From NCBI GenBank assembly GCA_029881795.1, contig JAOULX010000021.1:1-32031 (forward strand): a stretch of DNA of 32,031 nucleotides. Reading direction: 5' to 3'. This document shows positions 18,285-27,241 of this stretch, one piece after another (the stretch's first letter is position 1; each line of letters starts with the position of its first letter). The notes beneath the pieces are model-generated. The model worked only from the letters and a program-made list of their open reading frames with translations, was not told the origin of the DNA and searched no databases. A program made the translations under genes and the position numbers. This stretch comes from Gammaproteobacteria bacterium. Its GTDB lineage: Bacteria > Pseudomonadota > Gammaproteobacteria > SZUA-229.

Positions 18285-18433
18285 AATGATCAATTTCAGA
18301 CGAACGTAAGTAGTTAGATAAACTGTTGTCAGGTGAACTCGAAACTACTAGATATGGTTAGCTTTTTGAAAAGCCATCCATCACAGCGTTCTTCATTAGA
18401 CAAATTGTATAAATCTATGAAGAGGTAAAAAAA

Positions 18434-19660
18434 ATGGAAACAATCATTAAAATTGATGTTACTAAACCGGCAGATGAGCAGGATGGTGTAATACATAATC
18501 GCTGGCATCCAGATATTCCAATGGTGAGCATGGTAAAGCCCGGTGATGAGTTTCGTGTCGAATGTCTGGACTGGACAGGCGGGCAGATAAAAAATGATGA
18601 CTGCGCCGATGATATAAGAGATGTTGATTTGACACAGGTGCATTATCTAAGTGGACCAATTGGTGTCGAAGGTGCAGAGCCAGGTGACTTAATGGTTGTG
18701 GATATTCTGGATGTCGGTGTTCTTAAAGAATCAGACTGGGGTTTTACTGGCCTGTTTGCAAAAGAAAATGGCGGCGGTTTTTTAACCGAACATTATCCTG
18801 ATGCAAATAAAGCATGCTGGGACTTTCACGGTATCTATGCTTCATCAAGACACATTCCAGGCGTAGAGTTCGCCGGTATTATGCATCCCGGGCTGATTGG
18901 TTGTTTGCCATCTAAGGAATTGCTTGATGAATGGAATGAGCGTGAAGGCGGACTTGTTGCTACAGATCCGGATCGCGTTCCGCCACTGGCTACTTTGCCT
19001 TATGCCGAAACAGCAGTAATGGGAAGAATGAAGCCGGCAGAAGCAGCAGAAGCGGCGAAAGAAGGAGCGAGAACCGTTCCTCCACGCGAGCATGGTGGTA
19101 ACTGTGATATAAAAAACCTGTCACGCGGTTCACGTGTGTATTTTCCTGTGTATGTAAAAGATGGAGGTTTATCAATGGGTGATCTTCATTTCTCGCAGGG
19201 TGATGGTGAAATAACATTCTGCGGTGCGATAGAAATGGCTGGTTACCTCGATGTTCGAGTTGGTCTGGTAAAAGGCGGTATGAAAAAATATAACGTCAAG
19301 AATCCAATTTTTAAGCCCAGCCCAATGGAACCACGATACAGCAACTATTTAATTTTTGAAGGTATTTCGGTAGATGAAGAAGGTGGTCAGCACTATCTTG
19401 ATGCTCATGTTGCATACAGGCAGGCTTGTCTGAACGCGATAGAACATTTGAAACTTCATGGTTATACCGGCGAGCAGGCTTATGCAATTTTAGGTACCGC
19501 ACCGGTAGAAGGTCATATAAGTGGAATTGTGGATATACCAAATGCCTGTGCAACATTGTGGCTACCGACAGAAATTTTTGAAGGTGATATTAATATTAAA
19601 GAAGAGGGACCGTCGATATTAATTGAGCCCGGAACCGATCTGGCAAAAACCAGCAGTTAA
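18434..19660 (+). CDS. fmdA: Formamidase FmdA (acetamidase/formamidase family)
   Basis: FmdA hydrolyses formamide and, less well, other short amides to ammonium and the acid in the cytoplasm. The 408 residues match the Methylophilus-type FmdA length and family motifs: NRWHPDIPMVSMVKPGDEF, GPIGVEGAEPGDLMVVDILDVG, FAGIMHPGLIGCLPS, PPREHGGNCDIKNLSRGSRV and MGDLHFSQGDGEITFCGAIEM. The family is unrelated to AmiE, so the island encodes two independent amidase types. GAGGT lies upstream of the ATG. fmdB follows after 64 bases. Confidence 0.95.
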   Translation: METIIKIDVTKPADEQDGVIHNRWHPDIPMVSMVKPGDEFRVECLDWTGGQIKNDDCADDIRDVDLTQVHYLSGPIGVEGAEPGDLMVVDILDVGVLKESDWGFTGLFAKENGGGFLTEHYPDANKACWDFHGIYASSRHIPGVEFAGIMHPGLIGCLPSKELLDEWNEREGGLVATDPDRVPPLATLPYAETAVMGRMKPAEAAEAAKEGARTVPPREHGGNCDIKNLSRGSRVYFPVYVKDGGLSMGDLHFSQGDGEITFCGAIEMAGYLDVRVGLVKGGMKKYNVKNPIFKPSPMEPRYSNYLIFEGISVDEEGGQHYLDAHVAYRQACLNAIEHLKLHGYTGEQAYAILGTAPVEGHISGIVDIPNACATLWLPTEIFEGDINIKEEGPSILIEPGTDLAKTSS

Positions 19661-19724
19661 ACACAGTTAAGGCCCTGTGTAACGCGGGGTCTTATTAATG
19701 TGCAGACAGAATCAGGAGTCTAAA

Positions 19725-20045
19725 ATGCCAATTTATGAATACAAATGCCCGAGTTGTCAGAACGAGTTTGAAGAGCAGATGTCTTTGCAGGAATACTCAC
19801 CGTTAAGAGTGTGTCCGGAATGTAATTCACCATCACCTCGGCTTATTTCTGCACCGCAGTTACGAATACTTAAAAATGAAGAGAGAATTGCCAGAGAAAG
19901 AAATGAGCGGGCAATTTATGAGCCACTTAAAGTAAGCAGGAAACATGAATGTAGTGATAAACACTGCAAGCATGAGTCAGAAGAAAAAAACAAAGGAGCT
20001 TACCAACAAATAAGTCAGGGCAGTCGCCCGTGGATGCTAGGCTGA
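19725..20045 (+). CDS. fmdB: FmdB-family zinc-ribbon protein
   Basis: This 106-residue FmdB-type protein starts MPIYEYKCPSCQNEFEEQ and has the four-cysteine zinc ribbon C9, C12, C31 and C34 (KCPSC and VCPEC). Such proteins accompany formamidase genes and were suggested to regulate them, but the molecular role is unsettled. A second pair of Cys/His residues (HECSDKHCKHE) in the tail could bind metal. The ATG at 19725 has AGGAG upstream; an earlier in-frame ATG at 19698 lacks one. Confidence 0.9.
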   Translation: MPIYEYKCPSCQNEFEEQMSLQEYSPLRVCPECNSPSPRLISAPQLRILKNEERIARERNERAIYEPLKVSRKHECSDKHCKHESEEKNKGAYQQISQGSRPWMLG

Positions 20046-20085
20046 TCAGAAAAAATTATAATAAAGACTTGTAGTTTTCTTGGTC

Positions 20086-20118
20086 AAAGCCGGATTATTT
20101 TAATCCGGCTTTTTTTAT
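20086..20118 (+). terminator. Rho-independent terminator after fmdB
   Basis: A 12-base-pair stem (core AAGCCGGATTA / TAATCCGGCTT) with a 3-base loop is followed by a T-run, 40 bases after the fmdB stop. Confidence 0.95.
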
Positions 20119-20322
20119 AATAATTTATACTGAATTAGGCATCAAAATATAGCGCGTAAATAATTAATGCACAAAAATGTCGCATTTATTATTCAATCTG
20201 TACTTGTATTGCCCACGCTGAGAGACGTTATAGATTAACTTTCTTTTGTTATATACACGGGCTCTAGTAAAGACTTCATTTTATTCCGTCAAAAGCGTTG
20301 ATACAAAGGTAATTTTTATTAT

Positions 20323-20337
20323 TGGCATGACGGTTGC
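20323..20337 (+). promoter_or_regulatory. Probable sigma-54 promoter of the urt-amiE operon
   Basis: TGGCAT-GACGG-TTGC has one mismatch to the sigma-54 consensus and correct spacing. Transcription would start near 20349, with a leader of about 89 bases. A degraded NtrC-like dyad GCACA-AAAAT-GTCGC lies at 20169-20183; no strong one was found in 20119-20322. Confidence 0.75.
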
Positions 20338-20437
20338 AATATATTACACAGCGGCATGATGCTGCCCGATTCTCACCAATTGAGTGCATCGGCTAATTTA
20401 AACAGATGAATAATTGCTAATCGAGGGCTAAGAAAAA

Positions 20438-21670
20438 ATGAAATCTAAATTTATGTTTTCAAAACTAGGATATTTAATGGGGGCCGTGCTGGGTGTCAGT
20501 ATGACTGCAAATATAAATACTGCAGTAGCTGCCGGAGTAAATACTACAGGCCTAGCAGTGACTGATAAAACAGTAAAGGTCGGTATTCTTCATTCACTGA
20601 CAGGAACTATGGCAATCAGTGAAACCGGTGCTCAGGAAGCTGAAAAACTTGCAATTAAACAGATTAATGAATCAGGTGGTATCTTAGGAAGACAAATTGA
20701 ATATATTCAGGAAGACGGTGCAAGTGACTGGCCAACCTTTGCTGAAAAATCAAGAAAACTTCTGGTAAAAGATAAAGTAGCTGCGGTATTTGGTTGCTGG
20801 ACATCCGCATCAAGAAAAGCAGCGCTGCCTGTTTTTGAAAAAGAAAATGGCTTGTTGTACTACCCGACATTTTATGAGGGTCTTGAGCAGTCACACAACG
20901 TAATTTATACCGGCCAGGAAGCCACGCAGCAAATTCTTGCAGGCCTTGACTGGGTAGCTAAAGAAAAAAAGGCAAAAACATTTTATCTGATTGGTTCTGA
21001 TTATATCTGGCCACGGACTACAATGAAAATTGCCAGAAAACATATTGAAAAAGTATTAGGTGGTCGAGTTGTTGGTGAGGATTATAAGCCACTTGGTAAT
21101 ACTCAATTCGGTTCAACGATAAACAAAATCAGACTTAAAAAGCCTGATGTTATTTATGCTGCCGTTGTAGGTGGTAGTAACGTGGCTTGGTTTAAACAGC
21201 TTAAAGCTGCGGGAATTACCGGTAAAAAACAAACTTTGCTGACGTTATCAGTTACAGAAGATGAAGTGCTTGGTATTGGTGGTCAGAATCTTAAAGGATT
21301 CTATTCTGTAATGAAATATTTCCAGAGCCAGACCAATAGTAACAACATGAAATTCGTTAAAGAATTCAAAAAAATGCACGGTGAAGACAGTGTGATAGGC
21401 GATGTAACGCAGGCAGCATATCTTGGTCCGTGGTTATGGAAAGCGGCCGTTGAGAGGGCAGGTAGCTTCGATGTTGATAAAGTGGTTGCTGAATCTGAGA
21501 AGGGTGATATTGAGCTGAAAACTGCGCCAGAAGGTTACGTAAAGCTTCATAAGAATCACCATTTGTGGAGTAAAACTCGTGTTGCACAATGGAATGAAGA
21601 TGGTCAGGCAACAGTAGTGTTCGAATCAGATCTTATCGAGCCTAATCCGTTTCCAAAAGGTTATCAGTAA
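20438..21670 (+). CDS. urtA: Urea/amide ABC transporter substrate-binding protein (UrtA/FmdD-like)
   Basis: This periplasmic binding protein delivers urea or short-chain amides to the membrane transporter. A signal peptide spans about residues 1-32 (hydrophobic core, then AVAA). The mature protein is a type I periplasmic fold with KVGILHSLTGTMAISE, INESGGILGRQIEYIQEDGASDWPTFAEK, FGCWTSASRKA and YYPTFYEGLEQSHNVIYTG, the hallmarks of the UrtA/FmdD/AmiC group. Length 410. The substrate within this group cannot be read off: adjacent amidases argue for amides, adjacent urease for urea. The first gene of a six-gene operon. Confidence 0.93.
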   Translation: MKSKFMFSKLGYLMGAVLGVSMTANINTAVAAGVNTTGLAVTDKTVKVGILHSLTGTMAISETGAQEAEKLAIKQINESGGILGRQIEYIQEDGASDWPTFAEKSRKLLVKDKVAAVFGCWTSASRKAALPVFEKENGLLYYPTFYEGLEQSHNVIYTGQEATQQILAGLDWVAKEKKAKTFYLIGSDYIWPRTTMKIARKHIEKVLGGRVVGEDYKPLGNTQFGSTINKIRLKKPDVIYAAVVGGSNVAWFKQLKAAGITGKKQTLLTLSVTEDEVLGIGGQNLKGFYSVMKYFQSQTNSNNMKFVKEFKKMHGEDSVIGDVTQAAYLGPWLWKAAVERAGSFDVDKVVAESEKGDIELKTAPEGYVKLHKNHHLWSKTRVAQWNEDGQATVVFESDLIEPNPFPKGYQ

Positions 21671-21767
21671 GCGTCAGGTGATTGCTATCTGAAATAAATA
21701 TGCTGACAGGGAAGTTGGCAATAATCAAAGAAATAATAAGTTTATTTATTAATGCGGAGTGTTAGTT

Positions 21768-22691
21768 ATGAGTGACTATACAACACAAGAATTGATATCA
21801 ATTTTTGCAATGCAAGGCTTCGCTGGTTTCAGTCTGTTTAGTGTGCTTTTACTTATGGCGCTGGGTCTGGCGATAATTTTTGGGCAAATGGGCGTTATAA
21901 ATATGGCCCATGGTGAATTTATGGCAGTAGGTGCCTATACAACGTACCTGCTGTCAGCAATGAGTGAGCAATATTTCCCTGCGTTTGTTCAGTACTATTT
22001 TATTTTTGCAATTATTTTGTCTTTTATTATAGCAGGGCTGCTTGGTTATCTGGCAGAGTTTGCGTTGATTAGACATTTATATAAAAGACCTCTTGATACA
22101 TTGCTTGCGACATGGGGTCTGAGTTTAATAATGCAGCAAATATTTCGTTCGGTATTTGGTGCGCGTGAAGTAAGTCCTACATTACCTGAATGGTTGCTTG
22201 GTTCGTATCAACCAACAGAGACTATAGATATTCCGTTGAATGGTATTTTTGTGCTGGGACTAACGGCTTTTGTTACTTTAGGCGTGTTTATATTGATGTA
22301 CCGCTCAACATGGGGCTTGCGTGTACGTGCAACAACACAAAACAGAGTAATGAGTGGCGCAGTCGGGATTAATACTAAAAAAATTGATCGGCTTACATTC
22401 GCGCTTGGTTGTGGCATAGCAGGTATTGCAGGAGCAGCATTTACAACTATCGCATCAACCGGTCCGACAACAGGTTCACTGTATATAGTTGATACGTTTA
22501 TGGTTGTGGTTTTTGGTGGTGCAGCAAGTCTGTTTGGAACCATTGCGTCAGCATTTTCGATTGCACAGGCGCAGTCAATACTGGAATTTTTTATCAGCGG
22601 GTCGATGGCAAAAGTCATTACACTACTGACGATAGTGGTGTTCCTGATGATGCGTCCGGAAGGATTGTTTTCAATTAAAGTGCGCAAATAA
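21768..22691 (+). CDS. urtB: Urea/amide ABC transporter permease 1 (UrtB-type)
   Basis: This LivH/UrtB-type inner-membrane permease has 307 residues and about eight membrane segments. Motifs include GLAIIFGQMGVINMAHGEFMAVGAY and WGLRVRATTQNR, followed by FALGCGIAGIAGAAF. The ATG at 21768 has CGGAG 8 bases upstream; an in-frame GTG at 21759 is possible. Canonical urea UrtB proteins often carry a long N-terminal extension; this one lacks it, resembling the FmdE-type permease of formamide clusters. Confidence 0.92.
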   Translation: MSDYTTQELISIFAMQGFAGFSLFSVLLLMALGLAIIFGQMGVINMAHGEFMAVGAYTTYLLSAMSEQYFPAFVQYYFIFAIILSFIIAGLLGYLAEFALIRHLYKRPLDTLLATWGLSLIMQQIFRSVFGAREVSPTLPEWLLGSYQPTETIDIPLNGIFVLGLTAFVTLGVFILMYRSTWGLRVRATTQNRVMSGAVGINTKKIDRLTFALGCGIAGIAGAAFTTIASTGPTTGSLYIVDTFMVVVFGGAASLFGTIASAFSIAQAQSILEFFISGSMAKVITLLTIVVFLMMRPEGLFSIKVRK

Positions 22692-22708
22692 ACGAGCCAG
22701 GAAAAATC

Positions 22709-23884
22709 ATGAATTTTATATATGAAAGATTATTAGGTGGTAAGAACGGAATGATAGGCATTGCCATACTGGCAGCCCTGATTTTCGTAATCTTACCGGT
22801 TGGGTTGGATTTGTTCAGGCTAAATCTGGTTGGCAAATACCTGACATACGCATTTGCTGCAGTGAGTCTGGTATTGCTATGGGGCTATGGTGGTATTTTA
22901 AGTCTTGGACAGGGAATATTTTTCGGGTTGGGTGGATATTGCATGGCCATGTTCCTGAAATTGGAGGCTTCCAGCCCAGAAAATACAGCTATTCAGTCAA
23001 CACCAGGTATACCTGATTTTATGGACTGGAATCAGCTGACGGAACTGCCTATGTTCTGGCAGCCGTTTACCAGCTTTAGTTTCACATTGCTGGCGGTATT
23101 AGTCATACCGACTATCTTTGCGTTTATTATCGGCTTCTCGATGTTTAAGCGCAGAGTGGGTGGTGTGTATTTTGCAATCATTACCCAGATCATTGCACTG
23201 ATTCTTACTGTACTGATTGTCGGTCAGCAGGGTTATACCGGTGGTATTAATGGTATTACAGATCTCAGAACCTTAAATGGATGGGATATCAGAAGTGATT
23301 CAGCAAAATATATTCTGTACTTTATTAATGCCATATTATTATTCGGGGTTATCTTTCTGAGCCGGTATATTCTGACGAGTAAATTCGGACGATTGTTGCT
23401 GGCGATGAGAGACAAAGAAGACAGAGTTCGTTTTTCTGGCTATGACGTTTCCAATTTTAAGATATTTATCTTTTGCATATCAGCAATGATATCGGCGATC
23501 GGTGGAGCCATGTTTACATTACAGGTCGGTTTTATGTCGCCCTCTTTTGTTGGCATCGTACCATCGATTGAAATGGTAATTTTTGCTGCTGTTGGTGGAC
23601 GTATGTCGCTGATCGGTGTTGTTTACGGAACGCTCGCAGTTAATTTTGGAAAAACAATATTTTCTGAGACCTATCCAGAGATATGGCTGTTTCTGATGGG
23701 TGGCTTGTTTATTTCGGTTGTTATGTTTTTTCCAAACGGACTGGCTGGTATCTGGGAAAAACATGGATCGAAAGTAACGGGTTGCTTTAAAAGCAATAAG
23801 TGTATTTCGTCGTTGAAACGATTCTTAAAATCAAAGAGCAGATCTGAACCAGAAGTGGTCAGTGAAGCAGCAGGCCGGGAGTAA
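22709..23884 (+). CDS. urtC: Urea/amide ABC transporter permease 2 (UrtC-type)
   Basis: This LivM/UrtC-type permease has 391 residues and about ten membrane segments, with GYGGILSLGQGIFFGLGGYCMAM, the conserved LLLAMRDKEDRVRFSGYDV loop, and a C-terminal AAVGGRMSLIGVVYGTLAVN. It has a basic, soluble tail (SKVTGCFKSNKCISSLK onwards) after the last helix. It pairs with the urtB product to form the channel. Confidence 0.93.
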   Translation: MNFIYERLLGGKNGMIGIAILAALIFVILPVGLDLFRLNLVGKYLTYAFAAVSLVLLWGYGGILSLGQGIFFGLGGYCMAMFLKLEASSPENTAIQSTPGIPDFMDWNQLTELPMFWQPFTSFSFTLLAVLVIPTIFAFIIGFSMFKRRVGGVYFAIITQIIALILTVLIVGQQGYTGGINGITDLRTLNGWDIRSDSAKYILYFINAILLFGVIFLSRYILTSKFGRLLLAMRDKEDRVRFSGYDVSNFKIFIFCISAMISAIGGAMFTLQVGFMSPSFVGIVPSIEMVIFAAVGGRMSLIGVVYGTLAVNFGKTIFSETYPEIWLFLMGGLFISVVMFFPNGLAGIWEKHGSKVTGCFKSNKCISSLKRFLKSKSRSEPEVVSEAAGRE

Positions 23885-23889
23885 TTATC

Positions 23890-24633
23890 ATGAGTATTTC
23901 AGATTACACGCTGGCGATTGAGGATTTAACCGTATCTTTTGATGGTTTTAAAGCAGTCGACGGTCTTAATTTATATATTGATAAAAATGAATTAAGGGTC
24001 GTGATTGGCCCTAATGGAGCAGGAAAGACTACGGTTCTTGATTTAATTTGTGGAAAAACAAAATCTACAGATGGCAGTATCATGTTTAAGAATAAGGAAC
24101 TCACAAAATTATCGGAGCATGAAATTGTGCATGCAGGTGTCGGCAGAAAATTCCAGACGCCTTCTATTTATGAAAACCTTTCTGTGTTTGATAATCTTGA
24201 GGTGTCGTACCCAAAAGGAAGAAGTGTCTTTGGATCTTTAGTATTTAAACGTACAGAAGAAATTGACGCACGAATACTTGAGATTGCCAAAGAGATATTC
24301 CTTGAAGATTTTCTGGATATGGAAGCTGCATTGTTAAGCCATGGTCAAAAACAGTGGCTTGAGATTGGTATGCTGCTTATTCAGGATCCAGAGTTGTTGA
24401 TGCTGGATGAACCGGTTGCCGGAATGAGTGTCAGTGAACGACAGCAAACGGCTGAATTACTGAAAAATATTTCGAAGGGCCGATCTGTTCTGGTAATTGA
24501 ACACGACATGGATTTTGTAGAAAAAATTGCAGATAAGGTCACGGTGCTTCATCAGGGGAGGATTCTGGCGGAAGGTAATATGAAAAGTGTTCAGAACGAT
24601 CCTGCTGTTATTGAAGTATATCTGGGGCATTAG
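23890..24633 (+). CDS. urtD: Urea/amide ABC transporter ATPase 1 (UrtD-type)
   Basis: This cytoplasmic ATP-binding subunit is of the LivG/UrtD type. It has 247 residues, with Walker A GPNGAGKTT (about 40-48), a family-typical GRKFQTPSIYENLSVFDNL after the Q-loop, signature LSHGQKQWLEIG, Walker B LLMLDEPVAG and H-loop VIEHDMDFV. All the ATPase elements are intact. The gene follows urtC after 5 bases. Confidence 0.95.
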   Translation: MSISDYTLAIEDLTVSFDGFKAVDGLNLYIDKNELRVVIGPNGAGKTTVLDLICGKTKSTDGSIMFKNKELTKLSEHEIVHAGVGRKFQTPSIYENLSVFDNLEVSYPKGRSVFGSLVFKRTEEIDARILEIAKEIFLEDFLDMEAALLSHGQKQWLEIGMLLIQDPELLMLDEPVAGMSVSERQQTAELLKNISKGRSVLVIEHDMDFVEKIADKVTVLHQGRILAEGNMKSVQNDPAVIEVYLGH

Positions 24634-24668
24634 AATGAATAAGCTAACTAATATAGGGAGCATTGAAT

Positions 24669-25358
24669 ATGCTTGAAGTAAAAGATTTGCATGTTAGTTA
24701 TGGTCAGAGTGAAGTCATTCACGGGATTAACTTCGAAGCAAAAAAAAATGAAACGCTTGCCATTATGGGGCGAAATGGCATGGGTAAAACAACTCTGTTC
24801 AAGTCTCTTATTGGAATACTGGAGGCTGGGAAAGGCAGCATTAAAGTAGATGGAGTTGACGTCACTAAAAACGAAAGTTTTCAGCGTGTTGAAAACGGCA
24901 TCGCCTATGTCCCACAAGGCAGGATGATTTTTCCGTCATTATCAGTACAGGAAAATATTGAAACTGGCATGGGAGTGTCCGGAGTAAAAAAAATTCCCGA
25001 CGACATTTTTTCGCTGTTTCCGGTGCTGCACGATATGCGGCATCGTAAAGGAGGAAATCTTTCGGGTGGTCAGCAACAGCAGCTTGCCATAGCAAGAGCG
25101 CTGGTAACTAACCCAAAAGTGTTGCTTCTGGATGAGCCGACTGAAGGTATTCAGCCATCAATTATAAAAGACATTGCCAAGATTCTAAATGAGATCCAGC
25201 AATTGCGTGATATCACAATCATTGTATCAGAGCAGGTTCTGAGTTTTACCATGGCGATAGCTGACAGGTTGATTGTGATTGATAAAGGCAATTTCATCCA
25301 TGAAGATTTAAGAAAAGACGTAGATACTGAACAAATCAGTAAATATTTGTCGGTGTAA
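24669..25358 (+). CDS. urtE: Urea/amide ABC transporter ATPase 2 (UrtE-type)
   Basis: This second ATPase is of the LivF/UrtE type, with 229 residues. Walker A is GRNGMGKTT, Q-loop region AYVPQGRMIFPSLSV, signature LSGGQQQQLAIARAL, Walker B VLLLDEPTEG, and the last loop SEQVLSFTMAIADR, where UrtE-type proteins carry Glu-Gln in place of the usual His. The ATG at 24669 has GGGAG upstream; a TTG 6 bases earlier is not needed. Confidence 0.95.
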   Translation: MLEVKDLHVSYGQSEVIHGINFEAKKNETLAIMGRNGMGKTTLFKSLIGILEAGKGSIKVDGVDVTKNESFQRVENGIAYVPQGRMIFPSLSVQENIETGMGVSGVKKIPDDIFSLFPVLHDMRHRKGGNLSGGQQQQLAIARALVTNPKVLLLDEPTEGIQPSIIKDIAKILNEIQQLRDITIIVSEQVLSFTMAIADRLIVIDKGNFIHEDLRKDVDTEQISKYLSV

Positions 25359-25385
25359 GTATATTAAGTTTAACGGGGTAAAAAA

Positions 25386-26429
25386 ATGAGACACGGTGAT
25401 ATATCATCAAGTAGCGATACGGTTGGAGTAGCAGTCGTTAATTATAAAATGCCATGTTTGCATACAAAGGCCGAGGTGCTGGATAACGCCAGAAAAATCG
25501 CAGACATGTTGGTTGGTATGAAACGAGGATTACCAGGAATGGATCTGGTTATATTTCCAGAGTACAGCACTCACGGCATTATGTATGATGCAAAAGAAAT
25601 GTACGAAACGGCTTCAACAATTCCGGGTGAAGAAACGGATATTTTTGCAGAAGCCTGTCGGAAAGCAAATACCTGGGGTGTGTTTTCATTAACCGGTGAG
25701 CGGCATGAAGATCATCCTAACAAAGCACCTTATAATACCCTGATACTAATGAATAATGAGGGAGAAATTGTTCAGAAATATCGCAAAATAATGCCGTGGT
25801 GTCCGGTTGAAGGCTGGTATCCTGGTGACAGTACATATGTATCTGAAGGACCGAAGGGATTAATGGTGAGTCTGATCATATGTGATGACGGTAACTACCC
25901 GGAAATCTGGCGCGACTGTTCAATGCGTGGTGCAGAACTCATTGTAAGATGTCAGGGTTACATGTATCCATCAAAAGAACAGCAGGTGATTGTATCAAAA
26001 GCCATGGCTTGGATGAACAATACTTATGTCGCGGTTGCCAATGCCACAGGTTTTGATGGTGTGTATTCATATTTTGGTCATTCAGCAATAGTCGGTTTTG
26101 ATGGGCATACGCTGGGTGAGTGCGGAGAAGAGGAGTACGGTATTCAGTATGCCGAGTTATCAGTGTCACAGATACGTGATGCGCGGAAAACCTGGCAGTC
26201 ACAGAACCATCTGTTCAAACTGATGCATCGAGGCTATACAGGAAAAATTAATTCTGGTGAAGGTGATCAGGGTGTTGCTGAATGTCCTTATGAGTTTTAC
26301 CGCACCTGGGTGAATGATCCGATGAAGGCTAAGGAAGATGCTGAAAAGATCACGCGCAAGACGGTTGGGGTTGCCCAATGCCCTATTGATGGTATACCAA
26401 ATGAAGAGACGAATACAGGACACCGGTAG
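25386..26429 (+). CDS. amiE: Aliphatic amidase AmiE
   Basis: AmiE hydrolyses short aliphatic amides (acetamide, propionamide) to acid and ammonium; it belongs to the nitrilase superfamily. Its 347 residues begin [20 protein letters not shown], almost as in Pseudomonas AmiE, and the catalytic triad falls at the same residue numbers: E59 (FPEY), K134 (QKYRK) and C166 (LIICDDGN). It is last in the urt operon, after the ATPase genes by 27 bases, so substrate uptake and hydrolysis are co-expressed. Its closeness to AmiE rather than the formamidase AmiF favours acetamide over formamide, though activity was not tested. Confidence 0.97.
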   Translation: MRHGDISSSSDTVGVAVVNYKMPCLHTKAEVLDNARKIADMLVGMKRGLPGMDLVIFPEYSTHGIMYDAKEMYETASTIPGEETDIFAEACRKANTWGVFSLTGERHEDHPNKAPYNTLILMNNEGEIVQKYRKIMPWCPVEGWYPGDSTYVSEGPKGLMVSLIICDDGNYPEIWRDCSMRGAELIVRCQGYMYPSKEQQVIVSKAMAWMNNTYVAVANATGFDGVYSYFGHSAIVGFDGHTLGECGEEEYGIQYAELSVSQIRDARKTWQSQNHLFKLMHRGYTGKINSGEGDQGVAECPYEFYRTWVNDPMKAKEDAEKITRKTVGVAQCPIDGIPNEETNTGHR

Positions 26430-26440
26430 CAAGTAGCTTG

Positions 26441-26465
26441 CCGGATACTCAATATGGGTATCCGG
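26441..26465 (+). terminator. Probable terminator after amiE
   Basis: CCGGATACTCA and TGGGTATCCGG form an 11-base stem (one G-T pair) around a 3-base loop, followed by an AT-rich stretch rather than a clean T-run. It lies 12 bases after the amiE stop. Confidence 0.65.
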
Positions 26466-26498
26466 TATATTATATACTGCAGACATTCTAGTAATAAA

Positions 26499-26966
26499 AT
26501 GATGAACGAGTCTGTACAGCTTAAAAAAGCGAAAAGAACAACAGAGTTATATCTGCGTGCGTTATGGGGTAAAGGTTTTGCACTGTACCAGGCAGAGTCA
26601 GTTGATCAGTCTGTTAAAGCGATCAGTTATATTGTTAACGACCATATTTATCTGAGTCAACAGGTTAGTTCAGGTCACTATGCACAATATTATTTTCGCG
26701 CGGCGGCTGTGCATGCGGCATTGCACTTGCTACATCGTGATGTGACGCTTGAGTTCAGCAGTTTTAATTTAATGCAGCGCAGTATGATTGGTTTAGTAGA
26801 AGACTTACGTATTGAATTAAAAGCGATAAGGCGATTTCCGGGGCTGAGAAAACTGTGGCTTAATTTTCATCAGGATAGCCGCTTGTTAACGGCTGAAAAT
26901 GCTGAGTCGCTGATGCTGAGATTGTCGCGTAGTGTGCTTGATCCGTCTTACCGGGACAGTCATTAA
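26499..26966 (+). pseudogene. N-terminal fragment of a NorD-like VWA protein
   Basis: The 155-residue reading frame from the ATG at 26499 (an in-frame start at 26454 overlaps the hairpin) has the look of the N-terminal part of large VWA-domain proteins related to NorD: TTELYLRALWGKGF, YFRAAAVHAALHLLH and GLVEDLRIELKAIRRFPGLRKLW. The C-terminal VWA domain with its MIDAS motif is missing. The frame stops inside the first ATAAGACACCC-type repeat (stop at 26964-26966), so a downstream part was probably lost by repeat insertion or deletion. It could be a short expressed protein; family assignment is from memory of the motif and is moderate. Confidence 0.5.
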
Positions 26967-26999
26967 TAAATAAGACACCCATTAATAAATAAGACACCC
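26962..26999. repeat. Two tandem 19-base repeats
   Basis: Two perfect adjacent copies of ATTAATAAATAAGACACCC. The first contains the stop codon of the truncated NorD-like gene. The core ATAAGACACCC recurs at 27056. Confidence 0.95.
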
Positions 27000-27112
27000 A
27001 CACTAATCAAAGCATAACAAAAAATCCCTTTATTCAAGTTCAAAGAACGTAATAGATAAGACACCCATAATAATAAAAGCATAACAAAAAATCCCTTTAT
27101 TCAAGTTCAAAG
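26989..27112. repeat. 57-base direct repeat, two copies 67 bases apart
   Basis: Copies at 26989-27045 and 27056-27112 both start with ATAAGACACCC and share a long AT-rich body ending TTCAAGTTCAAAG; only three of 57 bases differ. They lie next to the transposase remnant at 27242-27478 and may be its terminal or target repeats. The gap 27113-27241 has no gene; it contains a GCCTGC/GCAGGC inverted pair. Confidence 0.9.
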
Positions 27113-27241
27113 TATTTTTATAGCTTACGAAATTTTAAAAATTAAGGTGCCTGCGGTCTTTTTACGTGAATGCCCTTACTGCAGGCGAGTGCAGCTATCG
27201 GTGTTTACCGAATACAGGAAGGGGTGTTGTTGTGTTAGTGT

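Noticed and set aside
20169..20183. NtrC site for urtA
   Set aside because: GCACA-N5-GTCGC mismatches the core and lies about 173 bases from the predicted start, so it is too weak to list as a site.
26962..27112. CRISPR-like array
   Set aside because: There are only two 19-base and two 57-base copies, adjacent or separated by about 10 bases, with no regular spacers and no cas genes.
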